Assembly (NCBI GenBank): GCA_003223215.1
Contig: QHYH01000105.1
Coordinates: forward strand, 1 to 64,000
Source of the DNA: Acidobacteriota bacterium
GTDB lineage: Bacteria; Acidobacteriota; Terriglobia; Acidiferrales; UBA7541
Length of the DNA: 64,000 nucleotides
Direction of reading: 5' to 3'
Under the pieces are notes generated by a model. The model had not been told where the DNA came from and did not search any database. It saw only the letters and a program-made list of their open reading frames with translations. Made by a program: the position numbers and the translations under genes. Shown here in pieces: positions 25,543 through 34,129 of the stretch. Numbering within the stretch: the stretch's first letter is position 1; every line of letters begins with the position of its first letter.

Positions 25543-26604
25543 TCAGGATGTTTGTGCCAGCCGTGAGCGAAGAATCTCTATGGTTTGCTCCAACTTCTTC
25601 GGACCAATCGTTCGCATGGGGAAGTAAGTCTCTGCGTTCTTGCCCTGCTGAAGGAGAGCTTCGTCGAGCGCGGTGCGGCCCTCAGCATTGCGAATGCTCG
25701 CATCAGCGCCCGCGGTGAGCAGGACTTTCACAAACTCCGTTGGATCAAGAACGATGCGGCTTTTGAGGACGCGATGGAGCGGTGTGTCACCGTTCGCGTC
25801 GTGCCAGTCCGGGTTGGCCCTGTGCTGGAGCAGGATGTGGGCCATGGCCGCGCCTGCGACCATAGCCGCCGGTCGCCACGCGCGTTCGTCATAAGCTGGC
25901 CGGTCGGCGAGGGCGCCGTATTGAAACAGGATCAGCGCGGACTCGGTCTGCTGGCCATAGATGGACCAGCCGAGCGGCGACTCACCCGTAGAGAGGTCGT
26001 TGGCCTGACGCGAATCGTTCTGCAGAATTTCCCGCAGACGATCGTGCATTCCATAAGCGGCGGCAGCGCAGACGTCGGACCGGGCTCCGGCGTCGAGCAC
26101 GATCTGAACGAGGTGATCGCGTCCCAGCTCGAAACAATCGTGTAGCGGTAGACGGCCATCCGTATTACGGGCGTTTACGTCGGCTCCGCGCTCGATAAGA
26201 AGGCGCAGAACGTCGCTCTGGTTTTCAGCAACCGCCAGGTGAGTCAGGTGCATCGCGAAAGTGTCGCTGGGGCGTTCGCGCTGCTGAAGATCGGTGCTCG
26301 CGTTGGCCAGCTCGGGATAGCGGTCGAGAATCCGGCGAATTGTGGGCAAATCTCCCTGGCGCACCGCCTGGATGATCTGAGCGTCAAAGCTGTGCAACGC
26401 GTCGACGTAGGTTTTGAGCGCGCGCCAACTGGAGAATCCATATCTGCGTGCGACGTCAAGTTGAGCTTCAGCGAGACCGGCGGCCGTTTTCTTCTTGCGC
26501 AGGGTCCGGAGATGCGCCTTCGCTTCATTCCTGAGATGTTCGAGACTAGCGCGGGCGGGGAGATCGCGCCCCGGAGAGACTGGACGAGCAGGTGTGTCGC
26601 TCAT
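25543..26604 (-). CDS. Ankyrin-repeat protein with a shared N-terminal domain
   Basis: The 353-residue protein starts at ATG 26604, with AGGAAGG six bases upstream (an in-frame start at 26643 lacks this). The head, about 20-75, has the pattern SLEHLRNEAKAHLR .. ARRYGFSSWRALKTYVDAL, which recurs in the ankyrin protein at 55277-56887. Ankyrin repeats follow: THLAVAENQSDVLRLLIERG and ADVNARNTDGRLPLHDCFEL (about 115-155), and GDTPLHRVLKSR with VKVLLTAGADASIRNAEGRT (about 270-320). Ankyrin repeats mediate protein-protein contact. The cellular role is unknown. No signal peptide or membrane helix is seen. Confidence 0.82.
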   Translation of the reverse strand: MSDTPARPVSPGRDLPARASLEHLRNEAKAHLRTLRKKKTAAGLAEAQLDVARRYGFSSWRALKTYVDALHSFDAQIIQAVRQGDLPTIRRILDRYPELANASTDLQQRERPSDTFAMHLTHLAVAENQSDVLRLLIERGADVNARNTDGRLPLHDCFELGRDHLVQIVLDAGARSDVCAAAAYGMHDRLREILQNDSRQANDLSTGESPLGWSIYGQQTESALILFQYGALADRPAYDERAWRPAAMVAGAAMAHILLQHRANPDWHDANGDTPLHRVLKSRIVLDPTEFVKVLLTAGADASIRNAEGRTALDEALLQQGKNAETYFPMRTIGPKKLEQTIEILRSRLAQTS

Positions 26605-26786
26605 GGAACCTTCCTTCCCTGATTGCCCAGAGGTCCGCGTCATTTGGGCGGGAAGTCAGGTTGATGTTGACTGGACTGCAAGGTGGGCTGAGCCCTTTAC
26701 GCGGACCGTCGGCCTCCCGCAAGGCCGGGCGCATCATCATCCATTCAGGACGCATCTTTCGGCCACTCTGGACAACATGGCCACAC

Positions 26787-26875
26787 CGAGGCTCCGGTAG
26801 CGACCAATGTTCGCTCCATCAATTTCCAGAAGTTGCGGTTTCGCGAAGGATGCGGGCAATCTGTTTATTGTCCAT
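26787..26875 (-). pseudogene. 5' remnant of DNA polymerase X (PolX-type)
   Basis: From ATG 26875 the minus strand reads MDNKQIARILRETA, then after a one-base shift LLEIDGANIGRYRSL. This is the conserved start of bacterial PolX (family X polymerase with PHP exonuclease), which begins with a helix-hairpin-helix region. Similarity stops at about 26790, so roughly 550 residues are missing. It is a small deletion relic. Confidence 0.6.
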
Positions 26876-27075
26876 GGCCCCAATTATAAGCCCGATCAGT
26901 TTCCGAGCGCCCAACGACTCGCCCTGAGCCTCGTCTCTCGCTTCCTGCAACATCTTTCGGGATAGTTTCCAAGTTGCCATTTATTAGCGGCAAGTTGCTA
27001 CGGTACGCAAGCGGACCCCTGAGTGATCGCTGCCGCGCTTCCGGGCGAGTAATGCCGGAGGGTACAATCGCTTCC

Positions 27076-28134
27076 ATGCGCGCTCCTAGTGCATTGCTGG
27101 AAGCACTTGGTGGCGAGGAGGGTTGCAGGGGGTTGTGCGCAGCATTTTACGCGCACGCTGGCAAGGACCCGGTTCTTCGCCCGTTCTTCCCAGGCAAGAG
27201 CCTAAAGTGTGCTACCGAAGAATTCGCTGGTTTCCTCATTCAGTTCCTGGGCGGAAATGAAAAGCAAACTCAGCATCGATGGTGGCTGAGTTTGCGCGAA
27301 TCACATGGACGCTTCCAGATTGACCCGACTGCACGACGCGCCTGGTTGAGGCATATGGAGGCAACGCTCGATGCCGCCCCGCTGGATGATGCAACGAGAA
27401 ATGCGCTTCGTGCCTTTTTCTCGCGCAGTTCCGCCTATGTCATTGGAAGGGACACTGCCGGGTCGGATCATGAAGAGTTGGCCGCGCGTTGGAGCGAGCA
27501 GCGGGTTTTGGATAGCGTTATCGCAGCCATTGTGGAAGGCCGAGGCCATGAAACGCTCGCTTTCGCACCAGGCTTCGCCTCCCGCCCATCGGTGTTCGTG
27601 GGATTACTCGCACGGATGGTTCAATCCGGCCGTGCGAGGTTGATTCACTTCGTCATAGATGCCGCGGAGAGCGTTCCCTCACTCGCGACGCGGCGTTTTG
27701 CCGGGACCACTCTCTTGCATTTCGCGGCCGGCGCAGGTTGCTTGGAAGTGGTGGCATTACTACTGCGGCTTGGTGCGGACCCGAACGTCCAGGGTCGCGG
27801 CGACCATACGCCGCTCTATTGCGTCGCGAACGAATGCGCGTCGGAAACGGGCCCCGAGGTAGTCCGTGCGCTCGTACGAGCCGGCGCTGACGTCAACGCG
27901 TGTGGCGGCGTAACGCGGGCGACGGCGCTTCATATGGCGGCCCGGCGGGGACACGTGGAGATCGCGCGAGCGTTGCTCGATTCCGGTGCGGCAGTGAATG
28001 CGCGGGACCGCAAAGGTGACACGCCTCTACAACGCGCAATCAATTGCCGCATGAAGGGAGTCTCGCAGTTGCTACTAGAGCGTGGACCCGTTGGCACTGT
28101 CCGGCCGACGAGCCACTCCAGACCTCGCGGTTAG
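27076..28134 (+). CDS. Truncated globin fused to ankyrin repeats
   Basis: The 352-residue protein from ATG 27076 starts with a group II truncated hemoglobin domain (about 5-125). B10 Tyr is in LCAAFYAHAGKDPVLRPFF (Tyr25), the proximal F8 His in LRESHGRFQI (His77) and the G8 Trp in RRAWLRHM (Trp90). A short linker leads to four ankyrin repeats (about 205-345): GTTLLHFAAGAGCLEVVALL, ALVRAGADVNACGG, TALHMAARRGHVEIARALL and GDTPLQRAINCRMKGVSQLL. Heme-binding residues are intact, so the globin should bind heme and possibly O2 or NO. Ankyrins would couple this to a partner protein. Start choice: GGAGGG lies 13-18 bases upstream, which is loose. Gene context gives no partner. Confidence 0.85.
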   Translation: MRAPSALLEALGGEEGCRGLCAAFYAHAGKDPVLRPFFPGKSLKCATEEFAGFLIQFLGGNEKQTQHRWWLSLRESHGRFQIDPTARRAWLRHMEATLDAAPLDDATRNALRAFFSRSSAYVIGRDTAGSDHEELAARWSEQRVLDSVIAAIVEGRGHETLAFAPGFASRPSVFVGLLARMVQSGRARLIHFVIDAAESVPSLATRRFAGTTLLHFAAGAGCLEVVALLLRLGADPNVQGRGDHTPLYCVANECASETGPEVVRALVRAGADVNACGGVTRATALHMAARRGHVEIARALLDSGAAVNARDRKGDTPLQRAINCRMKGVSQLLLERGPVGTVRPTSHSRPRG

Positions 28135-28233
28135 TGCGTCGGTTTATCGCCATCGGACCAATGACGGCTTCACCGACGTTGTGATATCCGCCTCATGGGC
28201 GAAGGCTTGGTTTCGCCTGTCGTTGGAGTGATT

Positions 28234-28512
28234 TCAGGCGCGCCACGGGCATAAACCAGTGGTCCGAGAGCTCTCCACGCGCAGCACCTCCTCGCTCGTT
28301 TCATGGATGTACTCCGCGATGTCGTAGCCGCGCATCTCCCCGCGGCGCAGAGCCTTCAAGGCCTTGCCATCGAGTCCCGCGCCCACCGATGCGATCAGGC
28401 CACCAAGCTTAAAGTCCGCGTGAAGCTCAGCGCCCGAGAAGATGATGCGGTTCGACTCCCGCGACACAAAGCCTTCCCACAGCTTCTTCGGGCTTGCGGC
28501 AATGTAGAACAC
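28234..28512 (-). pseudogene. Chimeric ORF: SRPBCC fragment joined to PadR fragment
   Basis: From GTG 28512 the frame encodes FYIAASPKKLWEGFVSRESN and FSGAELHADFKLGG, the first strand and helix of an SRPBCC/AHSA1-type protein. It then switches to LKALRRGEMRGYDIAEYIHE and TSEEVLRVESS, which is the HTH part of a PadR regulator. The PadR part ends abruptly, without the GSLYPAL motif or wing, at a TGA at 28234. PadR and SRPBCC genes often sit side by side in ArsR/PadR-AHSA1 pairs, so an internal deletion plausibly fused two neighbours. It is unlikely to be functional. Confidence 0.6.
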
Positions 28513-28568
28513 ATATTTAAGTGGTGCTTCAATGGGCGACGATTGGCCCCGTAGATGCTGCCGACCAG

Positions 28569-29579
28569 CTATGGCTTGAAATGGAAGAGCAAGATGCCAT
28601 AGCCGACGCCTGCGGAGTCGCCGGTCTTGGCAACTTGGAATGCCATGAAGCGGCCATCCGTGGAGATCACCGGATTTGAAGCTTTGCCGCCTTCGTAGTC
28701 GTTGAAATACGTAAGCCGAGTGAAATCCTTGCCGGTTCCGTCGAGCTTCAGCTTCCAGATGTCGATATTTCCGGAGCCGCGGTCACCGCCAAGCTGCTCG
28801 CATTGACGGTCCGCTTCGACGGCAGCGTACGGGCCGTCTGGGAAGATACCCTCCACTTCATTATACGAGCCGGGCGCTTTCGAAAAATTCGTCACCACGC
28901 CGGTGCGCAAGTCGATGCCCATGACCGAGGCTTGCGCACGCGGCTCGTAACAGGTGAACGTCATTTTGTCATCCTGATCGTAGAAATCCTGTGCTTCGAG
29001 AGTGCAGCCACGGTCCTTGCTTTCAAAAACTATCTTTTTGTTGATCAGCGCGGGGACTCCATGGGACAGATCGAGTTCCGCGACCACCAAGCGCGAGGAT
29101 TCGGATGCCAAATCTGGGTTTTGCTGGGACGTCTCCGAGTAGGAAATTTTGAGAGACTTCTTCGAGATGGCGGCTCCTTCGCTCATTTTTTGCCCAAGCT
29201 TAACGGGTCGCGATCCGCGCTCTTTGCTGAGAAACCACAGTTCATTGTCGCGTGTGCGGCTTACGCGGACGTCTTCGAAATGATCGGGCCCAATCAAGAT
29301 ATAGTCGCCGGTCACCAAGTGCATCACCCGCAAGAAGACGGCGGAAGGAACATTGCAGGTAAGGCAGCGAATTTCGCGGGTCTTTAGATCGATTATCATG
29401 GCATCGCCGAAGCTTTTCGCCATGAACGCGACGCGCAGATTATCGGGTGAAATGTCAGCACGTTCCCCGAAATGAGTCAGGATTTCGAAGTTGGGAGGCA
29501 GATGATCGAGTGGATTTCCCTGCTTCCGTTCGGCAGGCAGGGCTAAGAGCAGTGCAGTGATAAGGCTCAGTACGCGCAT
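28569..29579 (-). CDS. Secreted TolB-like (WD40/PD40) beta-propeller protein
   Basis: The 336-residue protein has a short signal peptide (MRVLSLITALLLALPAE) and repeated beta-propeller blades. Typical PD40 phrases are ISPDNLRVAFMAKSFGDAMI (about 43-62), SKKSLKISYSETS (about 139-151) and NPVISTDGRFMAFQVAKTGD (about 301-320). Propellers of this type are periplasmic or surface-associated and often bind proteins or glycans; no catalytic motif is visible. It runs to its own stop and appears complete. The downstream chimeric SRPBCC/PadR ORF begins about 57 bases after its stop on the same strand. Confidence 0.75.
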   Translation of the reverse strand: MRVLSLITALLLALPAERKQGNPLDHLPPNFEILTHFGERADISPDNLRVAFMAKSFGDAMIIDLKTREIRCLTCNVPSAVFLRVMHLVTGDYILIGPDHFEDVRVSRTRDNELWFLSKERGSRPVKLGQKMSEGAAISKKSLKISYSETSQQNPDLASESSRLVVAELDLSHGVPALINKKIVFESKDRGCTLEAQDFYDQDDKMTFTCYEPRAQASVMGIDLRTGVVTNFSKAPGSYNEVEGIFPDGPYAAVEADRQCEQLGGDRGSGNIDIWKLKLDGTGKDFTRLTYFNDYEGGKASNPVISTDGRFMAFQVAKTGDSAGVGYGILLFHFKP

Positions 29580-29795
29580 GCCGACATCCTATCAAATCGA
29601 CCAGCCGGTCTACGAAGCCGCACGAGCACGGACCAGTATTTCTTCGGACGGTTGTGCTAGGCTTGCACGCCGATTTGCCGCAAAAGTGTGGCGAAATCGA
29701 AGTAAATCCGGCCAGCCGGAATCTTTCTGGTTCGGAGATCGTATTCGTAAAAGGAGCACCCAGTGGAACTTTCCGAATTGGATCACTAGATCGCT

Positions 29796-30254
29796 TCAGA
29801 CGTCGAGGATCTGGTGCGCGATCGAGCGATTCTCTTGGTGAGGATAATCGCGCATCGTCCGAATTGGGGATAACACAAGCCACAGACTCGACAAGAGTAA
29901 GCCTGCTGCCCCTACAGTCAGTGTCGGACGCAGGCCTATCATTTCAGCTAATATGCCGGCACCGAGGGACCCAATCGGCAGGAAGCCGGAATCTCCCAGC
30001 GCTTCCCGCAGCTTGTTGATCGAAGTATTTAGGCCATTGTCAAAATCAACAAAAGTATCGGTCGGCCAGATCGCCAAACGTAATTCCTCTCGCGTCACCA
30101 CATCGCCAGGTCGTTGCACCAGAATCGTGAGGATCTGGAAGGGCTGTTCTTGCAACTTGACCCGCACGCCCTGCTTGCGTACCTCCCCCGCGCGCACATC
30201 CACCTCAAACACTCCGAAGCGCAGGATTGCGGAAGATCGGGATTCAAGGGTCAT
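29796..30254 (-). pseudogene. Chimera: OmpR-type winged helix joined to MFS C-terminus
   Basis: Residues 1-90 are a transcriptional-regulator winged helix of the OmpR/CadC kind used in large acidobacterial regulators: FGVFEVDVRAGEVRKQGVRV, PFQILTILVQRPGDVVTREE, then DFDNGLNTSINKLREALGDS. Where the wing should begin (homologs continue N-P-R-Y-I-E-T), the frame runs straight into LPIGSLGAGILAEMIGLRP and TLTVGAAGLLLSSLWLVLSP, the last two helices of an MFS transporter. The product would be 152 residues and lacks both an effector domain and most of the transporter. A deletion joining two genes is the simplest explanation. A membrane-bound mini-regulator of ToxR type is a remote alternative. Confidence 0.65.
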
Positions 30255-30447
30255 GTCTATCTACCCCAGCTGTTATCGCGAGTCCCTCCACCTAGATGAC
30301 AAGGTTCAGATAAGCCGGCGCGCGAAATAGGTGAAACGACTGGCTTTAGTGGCTTAGGAGCAATCAAGCTCCAATCAAGGCGCCATCCATTGTCCTACCC
30401 CATGACTAGTTCCCGGGTCGCCTCCAGAACACACCTTGAGGCGGCAA

Positions 30448-30964
30448 ATGAACCGTCGGATTTGGGTCACTCTTGTCTCACTAGCAGTGGCGCAGTTCAG
30501 TTGGGGGCAAACGAACGCCGTTTCAACGCCGGTGATCGCAGAAAACGCGGCCTTGGATCCTGGCACTCTTGCCGTTATCGGGGCGACAGCGGAGCAGGAG
30601 ACTGCTTTACGGTCTCAGATTCAGCTCATGCACCTGGACGTTTTCCCCTGCGAGTTCTTTTCGTGGCGCATTGGAAGTACCTGGAAGCCGCCAGGGCATT
30701 TCAGCTTCATGTGCCCAAGGGTTTCGGCAGGTTGATGTTTACCCACCTGGCCAGCCGGACCGTGTACATTGACAATGATCGCTATATATGGGCACGGACT
30801 GGCTGGGCCACTGGATCGCTCACGAACTCGGGCACCTGGCAAGCAACAGCACGAGGGAAGAGGACGCAGAGAAAGCCGCCCGCAAATACCGAAGGTGCCT
30901 TAAGGATGCACGCAAACAGACGCACACTGCGATTGCGGGCGTATCACGGGCAACCCTTCCGTAA
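30448..30964 (+). pseudogene. Secreted HELGH zinc-metalloprotease-like protein, two frameshifts
   Basis: ATG 30448 (GAGG just upstream) begins MNRRIWVTLVSLAVAQFSWG, a signal peptide. The frame is lost at a CCCC run near 30648. The next frame continues LRVLFVAHWKYLEAARAFQL and GFGRLMFTHLASRTVYIDND. It is lost again at a GGG near 30788, and the third frame gives DWLGHWIAHELGHLASNSTR, with a zinc-binding HELGH, and runs to TAA 30962-30964. Restoring one base at each run gives a coherent protein of about 172 residues. The final residues GVSRATLP and the stop are encoded by a REP-like palindrome. Homopolymer base-call error or recent decay are both possible. Confidence 0.7.
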
Positions 30965-30988
30965 TCGGATAAGGCAAGAGTTGCCGAA
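30946..30988. repeat. REP-like palindrome at the end of the HELGH gene
   Basis: GGCAACCCTT (30949-30958) pairs with AAGAGTTGCC (30976-30985), with CCGTAATCGGATAAGG in the loop as in other family members. It provides the last codons and stop of the preceding reading frame. Confidence 0.75.
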
Positions 30989-31101
30989 ACCCACCCAGAA
31001 TCTCACCTTTCGCTTCCCAACGCCTTTTGAAGGGACGGGAGCCAGTGCACTTGATCCCTTGACAGCGGCTGCTAACCATCCGACACTCGCATAGTCTAAC
31101 T

Positions 31102-31449
31102 ATGTCATGGGGTGATCATTTGCACCGAGACGAGATTCCTCCAGGAACACTTTATCTGCTGATCTTGAAAACTTTGGCGCGCTCCGGCGAGATGCATGGA
31201 TATGAGATCGCCAATTCTATTCAGCGGATATCGGACGACGTTCTCCAAGTCGAAGAAGGCTCGTTGTACCCCGCGTTGCAGCGGATGCTCATCAAGGGAT
31301 GGGTGACCGCGAAGTGGAGCACGACGGCTGGCAACCGCCGCGCTCGTTACTACCAGCTGACTACAGCAGGCCGCAAACAATTGGCCGTCGAGATGTCGCC
31401 GTTCGAACGCGTCATTGGCGCGATCACGCGTGTGATTGAAGCGGTCTGA
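31102..31449 (+). CDS. PadR-family transcriptional regulator
   Basis: This is a complete PadR protein of 115 residues. HTH region LYLLILKTLARSGEMHGYEI (about 17-36), recognition helix and GSLYPALQRMLIKGW (about 54-68), intact wing NRRARYYQLTTAGRKQL (about 78-94), then a C-terminal helix. It is typical of ADOP-linked PadR repressors, and an ADOP gene begins 14 bases after its stop. That ADOP gene is truncated, so the regulator may have lost its main target or act elsewhere. Confidence 0.9.
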   Translation: MSWGDHLHRDEIPPGTLYLLILKTLARSGEMHGYEIANSIQRISDDVLQVEEGSLYPALQRMLIKGWVTAKWSTTAGNRRARYYQLTTAGRKQLAVEMSPFERVIGAITRVIEAV

Positions 31450-31462
31450 AAGGAGTTCTGTC

Positions 31463-31810
31463 ATGAACTGGCTGCGCGAAGTCGCAAGACGACTCCGGAT
31501 GCTCGTGCATCGGCGCCAATTCGATGCGGACCTCGAAGAAGAGATGCAGCTGCATTTGGAGTTGCGACAGCAGGAACATCTCGAGTCGGGCATGACCGTA
31601 GACTCTGCTCGGGCCGCCGCTCGGCGTCGGTTTGGCAACGTAACTGCGCTCAGGGAGAAGAGTCACATGGCGTGGGGCTGGGACTGGTTCGAGAACCTCG
31701 TGCAGGATGTGGGCTACGGCCTGCGCATGCTGCGCAAGAATCCCGGCTTCACCTCCGTCGCCGTCCTTACTCTTGCCGTTTGTGGACGCGTCGCCATCTC
31801 GTATGCGTAG
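31463..31810 (+). pseudogene. Truncated ADOP permease (N-terminal fragment)
   Basis: From ATG 31463 (AAGGAG upstream) the frame encodes the ADOP N-terminal segment (FDADLEEEMQLHLELRQQEH, then AARRRFGNVTALREKSHMAW) and enters the first membrane helix (KNPGFTSVAVLTLAV). It then runs into unrelated sequence and a stop after 115 residues. Intact relatives in this window have 845-937 residues. About 85% of the gene is missing and the sequence that follows belongs to a DUF1801 gene. Confidence 0.8.
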
Positions 31811-31903
31811 TACAAGAAAGACTGTTCCAGACAAGGGATTTTGCTGGAGGGAAGATAAGAGTGTTACGTAACCACAGATCTCAAAGCAGAAAGTGGAGCG
31901 ACG

Positions 31904-32305
31904 ATGAGAACGGATTTGCTGCGATTCAACGGCGCTGTCGAGCGGGATACCGCCATCGATGCGTGGATGAAAGAGCATGCAGGTGAATTGGGAGCCATCG
32001 CGCATCAGTGGTTTGAGGTGATGCGAAAATGCGGGGACGAAGTTCGGGAGCTTTTGCATGACGGCTGCCCGGTTGCATGTTTGGGAGATGCGCCCTTCGG
32101 CTACGTCAATGTATTCGCTTCGCACGTAAACGTGGGGTTCTTTCACGGCGCAGCGCTGCCGGATCCGGCCCGCTTGTTGCAAGGCACCGGCAAGTTCATG
32201 CGCCATGTGAAGCTGAGACCGGGAACGGCCACAAGCGCCACAGCGCTAAGCCGGCTCATCGATGCGGCGTACTCGGATATAAAGGCGCGCGTCGAAAACG
32301 GCTAG
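31904..32305 (+). CDS. DUF1801-family protein
   Basis: The 133-residue protein matches the DUF1801/YdhG-like fold. It has an N-terminal helix with a Trp (IDAWMKEHAGELGAIAHQWF), the strand pair CLGDAPFGYVNVFASHVNVG (about 58-77) and the typical FFHGAALPDPARLLQGTGKF followed by MRHVKL (about 78-103). Members bind small phosphorylated ligands or iron-sulfur partners, but the function is undefined. The gene is intact and sits directly downstream of the truncated ADOP on the same strand. Confidence 0.75.
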   Translation: MRTDLLRFNGAVERDTAIDAWMKEHAGELGAIAHQWFEVMRKCGDEVRELLHDGCPVACLGDAPFGYVNVFASHVNVGFFHGAALPDPARLLQGTGKFMRHVKLRPGTATSATALSRLIDAAYSDIKARVENG

Positions 32306-32380
32306 TTCAGAGAAACGCCTTGAGAGGCCGGCACGGATATGAACCTCCAGATTACTAACGATATGTCGCATGGTGTTTGC

Positions 32381-32442
32381 TGGTCGTGGGTCGGATAATC
32401 GGCAAACAGGAAGTGACTGCCTGTTTGTTGGATTGTCGACCA
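32381..32442. repeat. Palindromic repeat, GGCAAACAGG variant
   Basis: Nested inverted repeat: outer TGGTCG (32381-32386) with CGACCA (32437-32442), inner CAAACAGG (32403-32410) with CCTGTTTG (32420-32427). GGATAATCGGCAAACAGGAAG resembles the copy at 51164-51212. Confidence 0.65.
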
Positions 32443-32596
32443 GTCGTGCAGAATCGTCGTGGCTTGAGCCGAAATGACGAAAAGAGCATTCGGCCGCAGA
32501 GAAGGCGAAGAGCAGATTCCTTGGCTGATGCACACTTGCCCGCGGCTTTTGCCGCGGTGGTCCTCCAAAAGGCTGCTGCGCAATAAAGGCTTGCGG

Positions 32597-33145
32597 CTAT
32601 TCCTTGCCGGGCTTGATTGGTCCGCGGATTTCGCCGCCGGGACTGTCCATGGTATGGAGGTTGGCATAGGTTTGCCTTGCACGAATTGCAGCGAGCAACG
32701 CTGCGAAATCGTGTGCGGCGAGTTGCTGCGAAGTGAGTCCTATTACGTCAGCGGTCGTGAAATCACCCTCGACCGTCCCAGCCTGCTCGGGGCACGTCCG
32801 GGAAGTATGGGGTGGTGTGGTGTTGTCACAAAAGAAGACGGTTACACCGCCATTGACGTTCGGCTGTCCCACGTGGATGTGGGAGAACATGATGTGCGTC
32901 CGCAAGCCTTCGTAGGTCAGTACAAAGTGCGCGGAACTTTCATCTTGGCTGACGGTCAACTCGAGGCTCCCATGCGCGCCTGACAATGTTAAGGGAACTT
33001 CGTTTCGTCCCCGCAACTCTGCGCGGAACAAATGGGCTTGTCCACGTTCGTCGTCCTTTTGTGCGCGTGCGCCGAGGCCCGCGATCGTAGTGACTGCGAG
33101 CACTAACAGTACAGCTAATAGGCTTCTTGATCCAAGAGTCCTCAT
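32597..33145 (-). CDS. Secreted CHRD-domain protein
   Basis: ATG 33145 follows a strong GGAGGAGG and begins a signal peptide (SLLAVLLVLAVTTIAGLGARA). The CHRD domain occupies about 38-180: AELRGRNEVPLTLSGAHGSL near its start, FSHIHVGQPNVNGGVTVFFC in the middle (about 88-107) and YANLHTMDSPGGEIRGPIKP at the end. Bacterial CHRD proteins are extracytoplasmic and of unknown function, possibly metal- or matrix-associated; two Cys residues could form a disulfide. The gene is complete and stands alone. Confidence 0.88.
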   Translation of the reverse strand: MRTLGSRSLLAVLLVLAVTTIAGLGARAQKDDERGQAHLFRAELRGRNEVPLTLSGAHGSLELTVSQDESSAHFVLTYEGLRTHIMFSHIHVGQPNVNGGVTVFFCDNTTPPHTSRTCPEQAGTVEGDFTTADVIGLTSQQLAAHDFAALLAAIRARQTYANLHTMDSPGGEIRGPIKPGKE

Positions 33146-33580
33146 AGTCCTCCTCCTCATCGAGCAAAGAAATGTGCAGGAACTTGGGTTCCCCGGAGGT
33201 TGCCATTGCCGGCGCTAAGTCCTCTGACAGGTCGCGAGTCGTCCCTGAATCGTCTCTCTCTTCTAGGCGCACTGCGACGCCTACCAAGAACCTGCCCTCG
33301 ATCTTGAGTGCCTTCAGGACTACTGCAGGCTCGTTGATCGGGGACCCCGGCCCGACGAATGGCGCAGACCTTACCGCCATGACCGCATAATTGCAAGCCA
33401 AGATTATATCCGTTAGGGGGTCACTGTGTTCATCGTGCGATCTATGTTGATCGCATGACGTCTGTCTCCTGCCGTTGATCGCGGCCGAGTGCCATCCGGA
33501 ACTTACATGGGAACCGATCTCACTCGGTGCGCCGGCACCCTCCGAGATCTGCCACTTGCCTCAGGCTGGCCGCCGAAAAA

Positions 33581-34129
33581 CTAATTCGTCTTCTTCGCTG
33601 GCCCCGGATCGTCCGGCCCAACGAAATTAACTACAAAGGGTGCAATCCCATTCACCTGCACAACGCAATCACCCTTGCACTGCGCGTAGTGCCTCATTTG
33701 CGGAGGCGCGGAAACGAAGCCTCCCACGGGGATTTCTTTCATTGCGGAGTCATCCCACTTTGCGCCCATTCCCAGCAGAAATGCGCCATTGATCACGGTT
33801 ACATTTTCCGTCGTCGGATGCCAGTGCGGAGCAATCTTTGTCCCGTCCGTGCCGGAAAGCCTAACTGTGAACGAACGGCCGGCTGTCATCGGGTCGCCCT
33901 GCAGAATGGCTATCTTCAGCGTTCCGCCCATCTCCACCGACGGAGTCCCCACCAGAGCGGCCGCAGGAACATCCATCCATTGCTCGGATCCCGGCATCAC
34001 CGGTCCGCCGCTCACCGCGCCCCCGCTCTTTTTCGCGGCAGGCTTCTGTTTCGCGGGCGGCGCCTGAGCCAAGCTCGCCACCGCGAGTAACGCGCTCACA
34101 ACCAGCACACCAATTCGCTGTTTCGTCAT
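33581..34129 (-). CDS. Secreted cupin-domain protein
   Basis: The 182-residue protein starts at ATG 34129 (GGAGG upstream) with a signal peptide (IGVLVVSALLAVASLAQA) and a Lys/Pro/Ala-rich linker. A single cupin spans about 75-175: RLSGTDGTKIAPHWHPTTEN carries the His-x-His metal motif, and GGFVSAPPQMRHYAQCKGDC carries the second-motif His. It resembles the C-terminal cupin of the hydrolase fusion at 20319-21716. Metal binding is expected; the reaction is unknown. Confidence 0.85.
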   Translation of the reverse strand: MTKQRIGVLVVSALLAVASLAQAPPAKQKPAAKKSGGAVSGGPVMPGSEQWMDVPAAALVGTPSVEMGGTLKIAILQGDPMTAGRSFTVRLSGTDGTKIAPHWHPTTENVTVINGAFLLGMGAKWDDSAMKEIPVGGFVSAPPQMRHYAQCKGDCVVQVNGIAPFVVNFVGPDDPGPAKKTN

